DNA of 37,064 bases from Lenisia limosa (lineage: Eukaryota > Breviatea), in the NCBI GenBank assembly GCA_001655205.1, contig LPNZ01003457.1:1-37064 (forward strand). Reading direction: 5' to 3'. The notes under the pieces are model-generated. The model saw only the letters and a list, made by a program, of their open reading frames with translations, had not been told where the DNA came from and searched no databases. The first letter of the stretch is position 1. The number at the start of each line of letters is the position of its first letter. The position numbers and the translations under genes were made by a program. Positions 1 to 10,500 of this stretch are shown piece by piece.

Positions 1-107
1 GGGGGGGGGGTCAATTATGTAGCAAGGAGAGATAAGGGAGAATATGGAAATACAAGGAACACCAGAAAAAAAGATACCAAATCTGCATAAAGATGCTCTA
101 TGTCAGC

Positions 108-3100
108 TTACGTCATTGAACAGTCAGCACCAAAGTAGTTGGGGTCACAACTGCACTCCCCTGCACTGCTGCATCGCCCTTTGTTGAAGCACGGCATATC
201 GGCTCCTCCAGGGCAAAGCTGGTCACATTTGTCTCCATAATAGCCCGAGAAACAGATGTTACTGCCATCAATAACTCCTTGGGGGGGGGGGGGGGNNNNN
301 NNNNNNNNNNNNNNNNNNNNNNNNNNNNNNNNNNNNNNNNNNNNNNNNNNNNNNNNNNNNNNNNNNNNNNNNNNNNNNNNNNNNNNNNNNNNNNNNNNNN
401 NNNNNNNNNNNNNNNNNNNNNNNNNNNNNNNNNNNNNNNNNNNNNNNNNNNNNNNNNNNNNNNNNNNNNNNNNNNNNNNNNNNNNNNNNNNNNNNNNNNN
501 NNNNNNNNNNNNNNNNNNNNNNNNNNNNNNNNNNNNNNNNNNNNNNNNNNNNNNNNNNNNNNNNNNNNNNNNNNNNNNNNNNNNNNNNNNNNNNGTTCCC
601 TCAAAGCACACCCCATGGTAGCACTCTACAAGGTGAGCAGCACAAAATGAACGACTAGCTAATGGCAGCACGTACCGATATCACAGGTCTTCATAGCACA
701 GGTGTCGCCCTTCCACCCCAGGGCGCATTTACAATGGCCCGATCGTACGTCACAGTACCCGTCATTCTCGCATATACCTTTGGGATAACTCACATTTCAA
801 ATACAAGGCAACTCAATTCAAAAACAAGAGAACTCAGTTCAAACACATTAAGTTGGCCCACCCCTCACCGGGACATGAGTTGCAGCACTCGGATTCATGG
901 AACACCTCACTGTACGCCACGCCCCCCCATGAGAAAATCGTCTTAGTCTTCTTCCACATCAGTAGCTTGACCCAGATCTTGAGCTTGCCAGACACAAACG
1001 TCGTATCAGCCGCAATGTAGTCGCACATCTGACAAATTAGTACCATTTCTCAGCCACATGTTCCGTGTTAGCACCGCTTTCGACACCCTCTCACTTTCAA
1101 GGTATAGACATTGGCAGCAGCAGCGGCCGGGATGTGACCGTCAAAGAGGACAATCTGAGGGAAGGATAAGCCGAAACCCATGTTTATATACATTACATCT
1201 GGAAACCGGAGCATGACCACATGTTTGCAAAACCCACTCCAAGCTCAACACCAGCACCCGCGATGATGAAGTCAACTCCAAGAGAGCCCGTGAGAACCAG
1301 TCTAAAACTATCAGATATCGCGCATATGGTCAAACGGCACGAAATAGGGAGTGGAATGAGGGGGGCCAAGTCACAGGTTGGATGCTTACGCAGGGGCTGG
1401 GGAGACATAGGCGTAGACTTGAGCCATGCCGTAGTCTGACACACGAGGATACAGTCCGTACTCGACTGAGAGACGACCGTCGAGTCGAAGCTCAACACCT
1501 GAGTCTTAGCACAATATCGAGGCTCAAGAGAAGCTAATGATCATTCAGCATACCGATAGGGAAGCCTGCAATGACAAATTTGTACACCAGGTGGAAGAAG
1601 TTCATTGATCCCAAGTCTTTCACCTTCGAAAGAAATGAGGACACAATGTACATATAGTATACATATTTCAAATATGTGGAAATGAGAAAAAACAAAGGAG
1701 TAACTGGTTGAAGCAGTAAACACCATCATGCTTAAACAATATCATATGTTTAAAAGAAGAGTTCACCCTGTCCACCATTTTCTGTACGCTACCCTGGATG
1801 GCGACTTGAGGCTCAGCGGTGCATGTTGATGCTACCACTTCGCATTCATAGTCACGAGCAAGAGGGAACCAGTAATGGAATCCGCTGATTGCCTAAGGTG
1901 TGAGACGGTTATAAAATACAGGGTCCTTATCACCCCATAACAGACCTTAACAAACACAGCACCCTTGAAAGCGAAACAGTCGGCTTGATCCAGCTTGACA
2001 CTTGCCTGAAAGAGTCAGGAAAGAAGGCCACCCTACCAAAACCGCGGACCACGCAGTCATAACCTGACGCTGAGTGCCGAAGACAAGGCCTGTTACTTCA
2101 CTAAATTGTCATATTGCACTCCTAGCATTGAACTTACCCCCCGACAAAGGCCTTAACGCTGATGTGTCCGTTCTCCTCAAATGTGTTGATGTAGTTGAAC
2201 ATGCCACTGCTTTCAAACCTATGCTGTCAGACCCGCTCAACAATCCAAGCGGAGTCTCATTGGGCCCACTTTGCCTTCACCGCAGATGGACCAAACTCCT
2301 TGTTGATGGAGAAGTCGGGGTTGCTTGGTTTGACAAACGAATACGGCAATTCAACTGGGTCACCTGCTAGTCACCCAGGAAATCATTCAGAAGTAAAGTA
2401 AAACGCAGCAAAATGGGTGTAAAAATGAGACAAAACACCTACCATTCCCATCAAGCCATCTGTAGGTAGAAACACTTTCGCCTGAATATACATAAGACAT
2501 CAGGTCAGAGACGGGTTTCAAAAAGATATTGCGATGCTCTACCATTCCTGGCCCAAAAGCGTGGTTCTTACCTTCTTCACGCAGAGTATCACTATAGTAG
2601 TCAGATGACAATACAATTGAACAACCAGGTAATTGGAAGATCCACCTACCGTCTAAGGCCTTTACCACCCCTCAAAGAGTTCCGAACGGCAATTCTCAAC
2701 ACTGCGGAGGCGTGGGTGGCGTTCACACCCGGGCGACTGTATTCAAATGACGTCATCACTAGCTTGCGTTGTGAGGCTGCAGAAGCAGATGGAGACGTTG
2801 CGCGTGCGCGTGAAGACAGGATTCCCAGTGTAATGGCAGATGTGCTTGGCGGTAAGTGTGAAGACTTTGGAGAAAAGAACCGAGACAGGTTCGGTTAAAT
2901 GAGGGGAAAGATTCAAAGGTATCATATGATATAAAATATATGATATAGTATCATATATATCATGTATGTATCTTCCTGTGGTAGCTCAACAGATTACAAA
3001 TTGGCTCCACATACCCCGGAATAAGAAGGTCGTCATCGGTGACATCATGAGTGACGGGAGTGGGGAAACCCTCGTTGACAATCCTTGAGAGAATGGAAAA

Positions 3101-5692
3101 CAGCTCCGCCTTAATGGTTAGAAAAACCACATAAACGCAGAAAACCCAAAATCACTTGCCATTGAAGTAGAAGCACATTATATAACTGGATAAGAGTTCC
3201 CGGCAACCGTAGGGTGTACAGCGGAGGCAGCCGAGGCAGCAAGACGGTGTCCCTTTTCACAGCTTGCCACGTCACCACTTTGACATGATTGGTAAGCCTT
3301 GTCTAGAGCAGAGGATAGCATCACGGACGACTGTGCGATGAGTGTCAAATCAAGATCAAAACAAAAAGCCAAATTAGATACTACATACTTATGATACAAC
3401 TATATGAATTATATATCATAGAGTGTTAACAGTTGAGATAAACAGGAAGAATGGGCCGAGGTGTAAAACAACGAATTCACTTCCCACCTGCGGCAGTCCA
3501 GACTGTGCCACTGCATTGGCGACAGAAGACGTTTTTTCGCTATTATCAGCTGTTAAGAGCCAGCTTCCCACTTCCACTGACAGGTCGTGGTGTGTCCTGT
3601 TAGATCAGATTCAATTCTCACTTCCTGCTAAGCCCCCCCCCCCTCTTACAAAAGGAGCTCGGAGGCGTATTTGAACATTCCTGGTTGCGAACATGCTTCA
3701 ATAAAGCCGGATAAGCTCTCATCCTCACTTCTTTTGTGTGTCGCTGGTGCTTGACGCACAATTGTGGTCTCGTTGGTCAGACAAGCAAAAGACACTGTTC
3801 TTTTTCAATGCAAAGTTTCAAAATCAAAACGTAAAAAGTCCCTCTTACTTGGGAAAGACGGGGCTTTGTTCTCTTCATTGCGACACCATGGTAGGACTGC
3901 AGCTCCGCGAATCCAACAGGCGCAAGAGTTGCTTCTAGAGAGAGGAGTCAATAAATATATATTTAGGAAACAAAAAATCGTTTTGTATACCTCTTCTACT
4001 GAGTGACTTGATGTGTTTCAGCTCAGCTTGTCCGCTGGCAGTCATAACTACACAATAAGAAGATAACACAACAAAAAGAGCATGAACGGGCTAAAGCAAC
4101 CCACAGTTCCTTTCGTCCCTTTTGTTAGTGGCCTGGGGAATAGTCCAGACAGTACTGACGGAAGCCTCCTCCAAGAGTCCACTGGCTGAGAAGTGGTGGG
4201 CACTTGTCTCGTCAATAACAGCCTGGTGGAAGGTTTCAGTGACATAAGAACAAAAACAGCAGTAAATCACGAGTCAACATGACTAAACCATTACAAGGGC
4301 AAACCTTAGTGTTATCGGAGTCAAGTGGTTCATCAGGGTCTCTCTCGACATTGGCTTTTATGACGTCATGACCATTGGCCTTGCCCACAACACTCAGCCC
4401 ATCATCACGCCGACTCGACACTGTGTACGTGCGGAGGATGGATGATCCTTCTATAGTGGCGTGAACCCATGTTTTAAATTGGATTTAGAAGAAGTCATTA
4501 AACCATATATACACTAACACAAGCTCGGCGGATATCATCAAACAGCATAGTCTGAGAAAGAAAAACAGTACATGGCATGCAGATCTCGCGGAGGTTGCAA
4601 CCCACCTGAGCGTTGCGCGTGAGACTCTGACGGGATCACTGTCGAGAGGACTGACAAGATGGACTTCTTCAGGTTGGCAACAGCCTCATCTTCTGACTGA
4701 AAGAGGGGTGACTTGCCAGATGGTGACTCTTGTAAACATAAAAAGCCCCATAAACGTGTTTATTTTCATAATAACTGGCTTTAGTTATCTTATCTCAGCA
4801 ACAGCCATAAAAACAATCCGGCCACAGACCTGCGGATAAATAGTGTCGACGACTTCCTGTTGACACGTCATCGCAAAATACAACGGGTGGTTTTGAAGGA
4901 CCTGGCTCACACTGAACAAATGAAAGCCTGCTAAGCTTCATTCAAGTGAGTATGATTTTATGATAAATATTCATCAAGCAAAGAAAAAAATTGTCAACAA
5001 AAAAAACACCTAGTTACAGTGATAGACTCTTATCAACGAAAAATCTCAACCAACAAACTCTTGGCTCTTGTTTTCTCCAGTTTCCTCATCAAGAACGTTC
5101 AAACTAAACGGTGAGCTGATAAACATTACTGCCCCTTCTGTAGAAAGACAAAATGATACTACCATTTGTTGATTTGCCCAATAAAGAGAATATTGAGATG
5201 CTTACGTGGAATGCACAACATCCAAAGAGAACCAGCTATGCTCATCAGCATCTTTCCCAGTCAAATGGACTGCAATCTGATAAATGTTAGTCACCAGCAA
5301 ACATCAGTCTATCCAGATTTCACCTCCAAGCTCAGCTCACTTCGCTCTCGATCCGTGCATCTAGCGAACCGTCTTCGGCACTGCCCTGCAAAACGTGAAC
5401 AGCAGTACCCCTTTAATACCGTCTATTTGTGAAATTCTTACAACAAATTAAAAACAACGGTTCAGCATTCAATCCACCAACCTCAACTGTGGTTCCTTCA
5501 GGAGCATCAGTGTACAGAGAAGATTGAACCTTGGACGAAATATAGTAATGGTGGACCAATAAACCATCCTCATCTGCACCATTAGAACAAAGGAGCAGAA
5601 AGAAGACACCTACGTGTACTGCAACCGAAGGGTTCCACCGTCCAAGCAAATAGGAGAAGAAACGGAAGCAGGGATCTCAATGTACTCATCAT
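108..5692 (-). CDS. Secreted large lipid-transfer-type protein (vitellogenin/MTP N-terminal-like) with C-terminal EGF repeats
   Basis: Multi-exon gene read from splice sites. Exon 1 (5614-5692) begins MMSTLRSLLPFLLLFAW, a clear signal peptide, so the product enters the secretory route. Exon 2 (5482-5573) gives LLVHHYYISSKVQSSLY. Later exons give VLQNHPLYFAMTCQQEVVD, NLKKSILSVLSTVIPS, GSSILRTYTVSS and LTHHDLSVEVGSWLLTAD. The order (beta-rich start, a 'V.xxYP' stretch, then 'NLKKSILS', then an alpha-helical part) is that of the vitellogenin_N/lipid-transport domain of MTP, vitellogenin and apoB, which bind or transfer lipid. Next come beta-type segments of unclear family (about 860-2370) and Cys-rich EGF-like repeats (HCKCALGWKGDTCAM near 700; GECSCDPNYFGADCS near 120). 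A gap at 296-594 removes part of the EGF array. The apparent stop (TAA, 108-110) lies inside a strong donor (AC|GTAAGC), so the gene may continue past the left edge. The family call rests on motif order by eye; the mid and C-terminal parts are less certain. Confidence 0.68.
296..594. other. Assembly gap (299 N) flanked by a G homopolymer
   Basis: Unknown bases inside the EGF-repeat part of the lipid-transfer gene. The left edge is a run of 15 G (281-295). The window itself also starts with 10 G. Such runs at gap edges look like the point where sequencing or assembly stopped. The prolines that the run would encode on the minus strand should not be trusted as protein sequence. At least one EGF-like exon boundary is hidden here. 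Confidence 0.95.
2920..2958. repeat. AT-rich inverted repeats inside an intron
   Basis: Within an intron of the lipid-transfer gene there is a perfect 12-nt palindrome (TATCATATGATA, 2920-2931). Next to it is a 10-bp-arm inverted repeat with a 3-nt loop (ATATATGATA, 2936-2945; TATCATATAT, 2949-2958). It could fold into a hairpin in DNA or pre-mRNA. No coding potential or function is evident. Confidence 0.7.
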
Positions 5693-6026
5693 TTTGAGCA
5701 CAATTAGAGACAACAGGCCCTCAAAATGGGCGAAAATCCGGTTAAAAAAGATAGGGCGTCGACGTACTAAAATGCGCGTGGGACTTAAGCAAATTTGAAC
5801 TTTTTGAACAATAGCAGCAACCAAGTAGCAACATGGAAGAAAGAGAGTAAACAGTTATAAAAAATATTTGAGGCAGTAAGTAAACGAAGAAGAGATTATA
5901 GCTGTTGAGATTTCTCACTTTCTGTTAAAAGGAAAGCTCTTCTACTGCTATTCCCAGCGTCAAAAAGGTTTTATTGCGAAATTCGCACAGTAGTTCTTGA
6001 GGAACCGATTTTACCCCCTCCTCAAC
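5693..6026. promoter_or_regulatory. Divergent intergenic promoter region
   Basis: This 334-nt space lies between the start codons of the minus-strand lipid-transfer gene (5692) and the plus-strand 176-residue gene (6027). Both genes must be driven from here. Pyrimidine-rich stretches such as TTTTACCCCCTCCTCAAC sit just before the ATG at 6027. I see no clear TATA box and no further ORF of interest. Confidence 0.55.
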
Positions 6027-7330
6027 ATGAACATCAACGCTCCAAAGAAACCAACCTTCGACTTCATCCCCCGCCTGCCAGTGGTTTTCACTGAAGTAAG
6101 TGGGAAGTAATAATGGATTGTTGCATGGTTTTGTGCTTTAATGCTTGGTGAAATCACATGGATTGTTGCACGGTTGTATCAATGCTTGGGTAAAACACCA
6201 CATTACGGCTTGACGGTCCTTTCTTGTTTTAGGATTCCTTCAAGTCAGTGGTGTTCAAGGATGGCGAGGTGGCGGACTCCGTGCCGCCCCCAAGCATGAC
6301 TGACGAAGCTTATATCCCTGTGTAGGTGTGGGAATAATGCTTTCTCTCTAGCCCTCTCTTTGGACCGCTCAATATTGACTATCATTTGCTTCAGTTTTAG
6401 CTGACAGCATAGGCTATTGAACCCCCCTCCACTGCCATCTTTTGGTCCTCTCAAATTTACATCAGGTTTGCTATATCCTTTTTGATGGTTTCTGGAGACC
6501 CATCTATTCAAAATCACCATTTCAGATGATGAGAAAAAGAAGACGGCCGAGTCATTGCCAACAACAGCAATTAACACAATAATTGTTGCCTTTTTAAGTA
6601 AAGGTTGGGGGTCCAACTTTTTTTATGTATTTTTAATCAATCTCTTCTAGGTTCATATCCCTTGACCTTCTAGAAGCTATACCACCTCAAGTGGTAACAG
6701 AAGCAAAGAAACTAGAAAAGTGGCAGTGGCAGCCAGAAGTATGGCAGGCTTATTGTCTTTTACTCTCCTACTTGAGCATCATGCTGATATACTAAACCTT
6801 CTGTATGGATTCATACGATTTAGTGCATGCCACATGGACGGCTATTTGGCACCTCAGCGACCAGGCTATGTGACTTAATGGTGGAAGTTCTCTCTCCAGG
6901 TTTGCTATTGATGAATAGATTAGTGCTTTGGGTGTTTTTTTGGTAATGCTTATAATCAGATAACAACGTTAGAATAACCCTCACGTGTCTAGGACTTGCG
7001 GATGCCGTGATTTGTTTCATGTTGGATCACGTCAAAGTATGGAGGTCATCTTTTCAGTTCATCTCACTACTGCAGATTCCAACAGAGCGACAGAGAATTC
7101 TCGAAACGGGTTTGATGCTTGGTACGATTCTTCAGCAGCCCACGCAAGTGTTGTTAAATGACTCGTTAACCGGAGCTTCAGATGAAGTAAAAGTTTGCAG
7201 GGGAGGAGGGCACGTGATTAACATTTATATTGTTAAGTAGAAAAACAAATGTTGTCATCCGTGCTTTACTATGTAGGCACTTGTTGAGAAGCGATGGCGT
7301 TTAACCAATACGGAGTTTGAGATTTGGTGA
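6027..7330 (+). CDS. Unrecognised protein of about 176 residues, seven exons
   Basis: Exons 6027-6095, 6233-6321, 6651-6738, 6824-6899, 6993-7036, 7076-7186 and 7277-7330 join in frame with GT-AG sites throughout and end in TGA (7328-7330). The product starts MNINAPKKPTFDFIPRLPVV and ends LVEKRWRLTNTEFEIW. It has no signal peptide, no membrane segment and no cysteine clusters. The second half is amphipathic-helical (ETGLMLGTILQQPTQVLL). I do not recognise the family; the globular, soluble character is inference. The phase-perfect exon chain is strong evidence that the gene is real. Introns range from 39 to 329 nt. It is divergent from the lipid-transfer gene and convergent with the giant coiled-coil gene. 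A possible polyadenylation signal, AATAAA, lies at 7520-7525. Confidence 0.8.
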
Positions 7331-7543
7331 TGTTTTTAGTCCTTGTTCTTGTGGGTGAGTGGACCCGACTTGTTTACTATTTAATCTTTGATGAAGGATT
7401 GGTTTGAAATTATACATGCTACTTTGCATTAATATTAGCAGTAACTAATGGCACACCTCTTGATAATGAAACAACATATCTATTACACTACAATACAATA
7501 CAACATAACCATAACACCCAATAAATAATCCCAAAAAATACCA
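7331..7543. other. Convergent intergenic space
   Basis: This 213-nt AT-rich space lies between the stop codons of the 176-residue gene (plus) and the coiled-coil gene (minus). It presumably holds both 3' UTRs. It contains AATAAA at 7520-7525 on the plus strand, a candidate polyadenylation signal. I see nothing else in it. Confidence 0.6.
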
Positions 7544-10500
7544 TTAATACCTGAGTTTCCGTACAGAATCAGCCAATGTCGCTGTAGCTCTTTTTTGCTG
7601 CCTCAATTCAGCCTGCACTGATATACCTGGAACATAAACAAGTACCCAAAAACAGCACTTCCTCACCTTTCTGTTGGAGTTCTTCAATTTTTTGCGCTGA
7701 CTCTGATAACACGCTGTGGATTGTCCGATTGTATTTGGTGAGAACCTAAATTGTCAATACTTAAACCCTTGGAACCCAAATAGCTTATATCCACCTTGCC
7801 ACCTCAATCCTAGACAAGGCATCCTGGAGGGCGCGGGCAGTGGACGTCCGTTCAGTCTGGGTCTTTGAAGACGTGTTTCGGAGATTCTCATTCACTCGTT
7901 GGAGCTAAGCAAGGGATTAACTGAATTGCCCCTTGTGTGTAATGGCAGTCCTTCCACACACCTCCTGAGTTTCTTGCATTCTGGCAGTCTCGGAAGCTGC
8001 TGCTGCCTGGGATGCCCGTTTTGCGGACTCCAACTGGGAGCCAAGTCGTTCGATTTCAGCCTCAGCTGCCTGAAGACCACTTGCCTAATATGGTAAATGG
8101 CGTTTGACCAGGAGTAGAATTTCACCTGTTTTTCGACCAGGATCAGGGCCGAACCGCGTTCCTGAATCGCCTCATCAAACTGCTGAGTGAGGAGTTTCAG
8201 TTTGCCGCGTTCGTTACTCAATGATGCCATGGCTTCCTCGAGTTCGTCATTGAGCTGATGGGTGAGGGTTGGACATTGACTCACCCTGGAGGTGGCAAGC
8301 TGTGACCTTTGGAGGAGTTTCGTTGTCGTCTCAAGATTATCGATCGAGTCACGTGACGGCTGGCTCTTCTGAAGTGTAAACTAGTGTTTTGAGCGAATCA
8401 CAACCTTGCCCCTCGAACCATCTGGGCAAGTTCCATTTTAGTCCTATCAAGCTCCTCCCTCAGATCAGCAGAAGCGATGTAGGCAGCTTCGAGCGTGGCA
8501 GCTGGGGCGGCGTGTTGAAGGGCGTTCTCGAGCTCACTCATGGTAGACTGATGATTAAGAAATACAGTCCTGGGATGCTTACCTGAAGAAGTGCAATTTC
8601 CTCTTTAGCAGTTTGCAGCTCTGTTTCCAGTTCCTTGACTCTCGGGTCGGCTTGAGGTACTATTACTGACCCACTTGAAGGGAGCTTGGACTCACTCAGG
8701 TCTCGAGGCAGCAAATTGGGCGGAACCTTCGGTGTTAACGCCGCTAGATATTTTCTCATTTGCAACTATTCTGCACCATGAATGATTGTGACTATTCTGC
8801 CCCCTCGCACCATGAATGATTGTGACATAGCAGCCGGCCTGGGGGGAAGTGTGGCAGTGAAGCTGGGGGGAGACGGTGCTACAGGAGTCGCGGGAGAAGC
8901 TGCGTGTGAGAACTGTTCATAGCTTGCCATAGTACTCCCCCCCACTTTGTTTAAGTGTTTGGTGAGCCTTCTGAAGAGCCATATGCGCCTGACATGTGTG
9001 ATAAAAGGGAAATGCCAGCAATCCCTGAACTCCCAGATACCTCCTTCATCCGAGAGAACTTGGTACTGAGTTGCTCCATGTTGGAAAGCTCAGAGTTCAG
9101 CTTGTCTTTGCACGTGGAAAGTTTCTCGCCTGAGGTTTGCACCTCTGCTTGCAGTTTTTTGATGGTATCTTTGGTGTCAGAAACACATCGTAGAAACAGA
9201 GGAATCTAGATATCAATTCACTCCTCCAACCATTTGCAACACTTAGGTTATTCTCCAACAAAAGAGTAGCCTTTTGGGCTTCAAGAAGATGCTGTCACGT
9301 TAAAAGAGATAGAGATATTGGATAAAGGGGATTGGGACAGCATAATGCGGAGAAATTGTCTCACCTCTTTATGAGCAACCTTGAGTTGAGCGGTGTTCTC
9401 CGCTAGACTGGAAGCGCGCAGGGTTGCCACCTCTTTTTCAAGAGCATCTGCCCGGCTCCTAAGGTGTAACAATAGAATTTACAAAGACATTTTTGCGCTT
9501 CCTACTTTTGCTCATCCCTTGCAGTCACGATTTCCTGTAGTCTCAACCTTGCCTCCTGTAATCTAGCCATTGCCTCCGCCTGCAACACCCGCAGCCTGGC
9601 ATCTTCCTCTGACAAGCGACGAACCTGGGAGAATGGGGTGAACAATAACATTTACATGTACATGTCCACATATTACATGCAAACTACAAACCTCATTAGC
9701 GGAGTTAGTTGCTTCGGATTTTAGCGAATTGTACTTTTCTATTCTGTAAAATTCCGCATCAATTTGTAATTCCAACCTTCAGAATCACTTGCCTTGTTGG
9801 CTGCTGCTCTCTCACGAGCCTCTGCCGATGTCTTGTCCTTGAGTGCTTGAGAAAAGTCGGCCTCCAGGTTTGTCATTTTGTTCTCAGAGTCCCTGGCCCT
9901 CTTGGTGGCACCTTCCAGTTGGACTGACAGCTCAACTGCCTAAAAAGAGAATAAGTAAGAGGGTGATTACAAACCTGTTTCTCAAGGGCTGCTGCTCGAG
10001 CTTGTGCCTGTGACAAGTCCTGTTTGACACCAGATGTCGAGGCTGCTGACTCTCGGGCCATACGGGCCATTTCTGCCTCTTGTCTTCCGACCACTTCAGA
10101 CAGTTCTGATGCCGCCTTCCGAGCCTCTTCCGCCTGGTGTGAGGCGGACTTGAGGCTCTCATTAGCAACGCTGAGTTTGGCTTCAAGGTCAGATGATCTG
10201 GTTTGGAGGGATGACAGCTGTGACAGCTGCGCATGTGCATTATTCACGTCAGCCTATAATTGTGAAGGTTTTGGGGGTGGAATTTAACAATCATTTTGGA
10301 AATATCTTACCTGGAGATTTTGACATTGATTTTGTGTTCTCTCCTGTTCCTGAAGAGACGTTTCAAGTTCAAAACGGACAGTTGCCAGGTCTTGATCACG
10401 TGATCTCTTCAAGTTCTCATATTCCATTTTGAGCTTATGAGTTGAGGCATCGGATGCCCGTGAGGCTTCCTGTAAACAGGTGTAGATCCGTTCGAGCTCA

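Noticed and set aside
1-10. Run of 10 G at the window start as a telomere or G-quadruplex
   Set aside because: It is a plain homopolymer without a repeat unit, and a similar G run borders the N gap at 281-295; an assembly or contig-edge artefact is more likely.
10193-10432. Plus-strand ORF of 79 residues antisense to the coiled-coil gene
   Set aside because: It spans an intron and parts of two well-supported minus-strand exons and has no recognisable motif.
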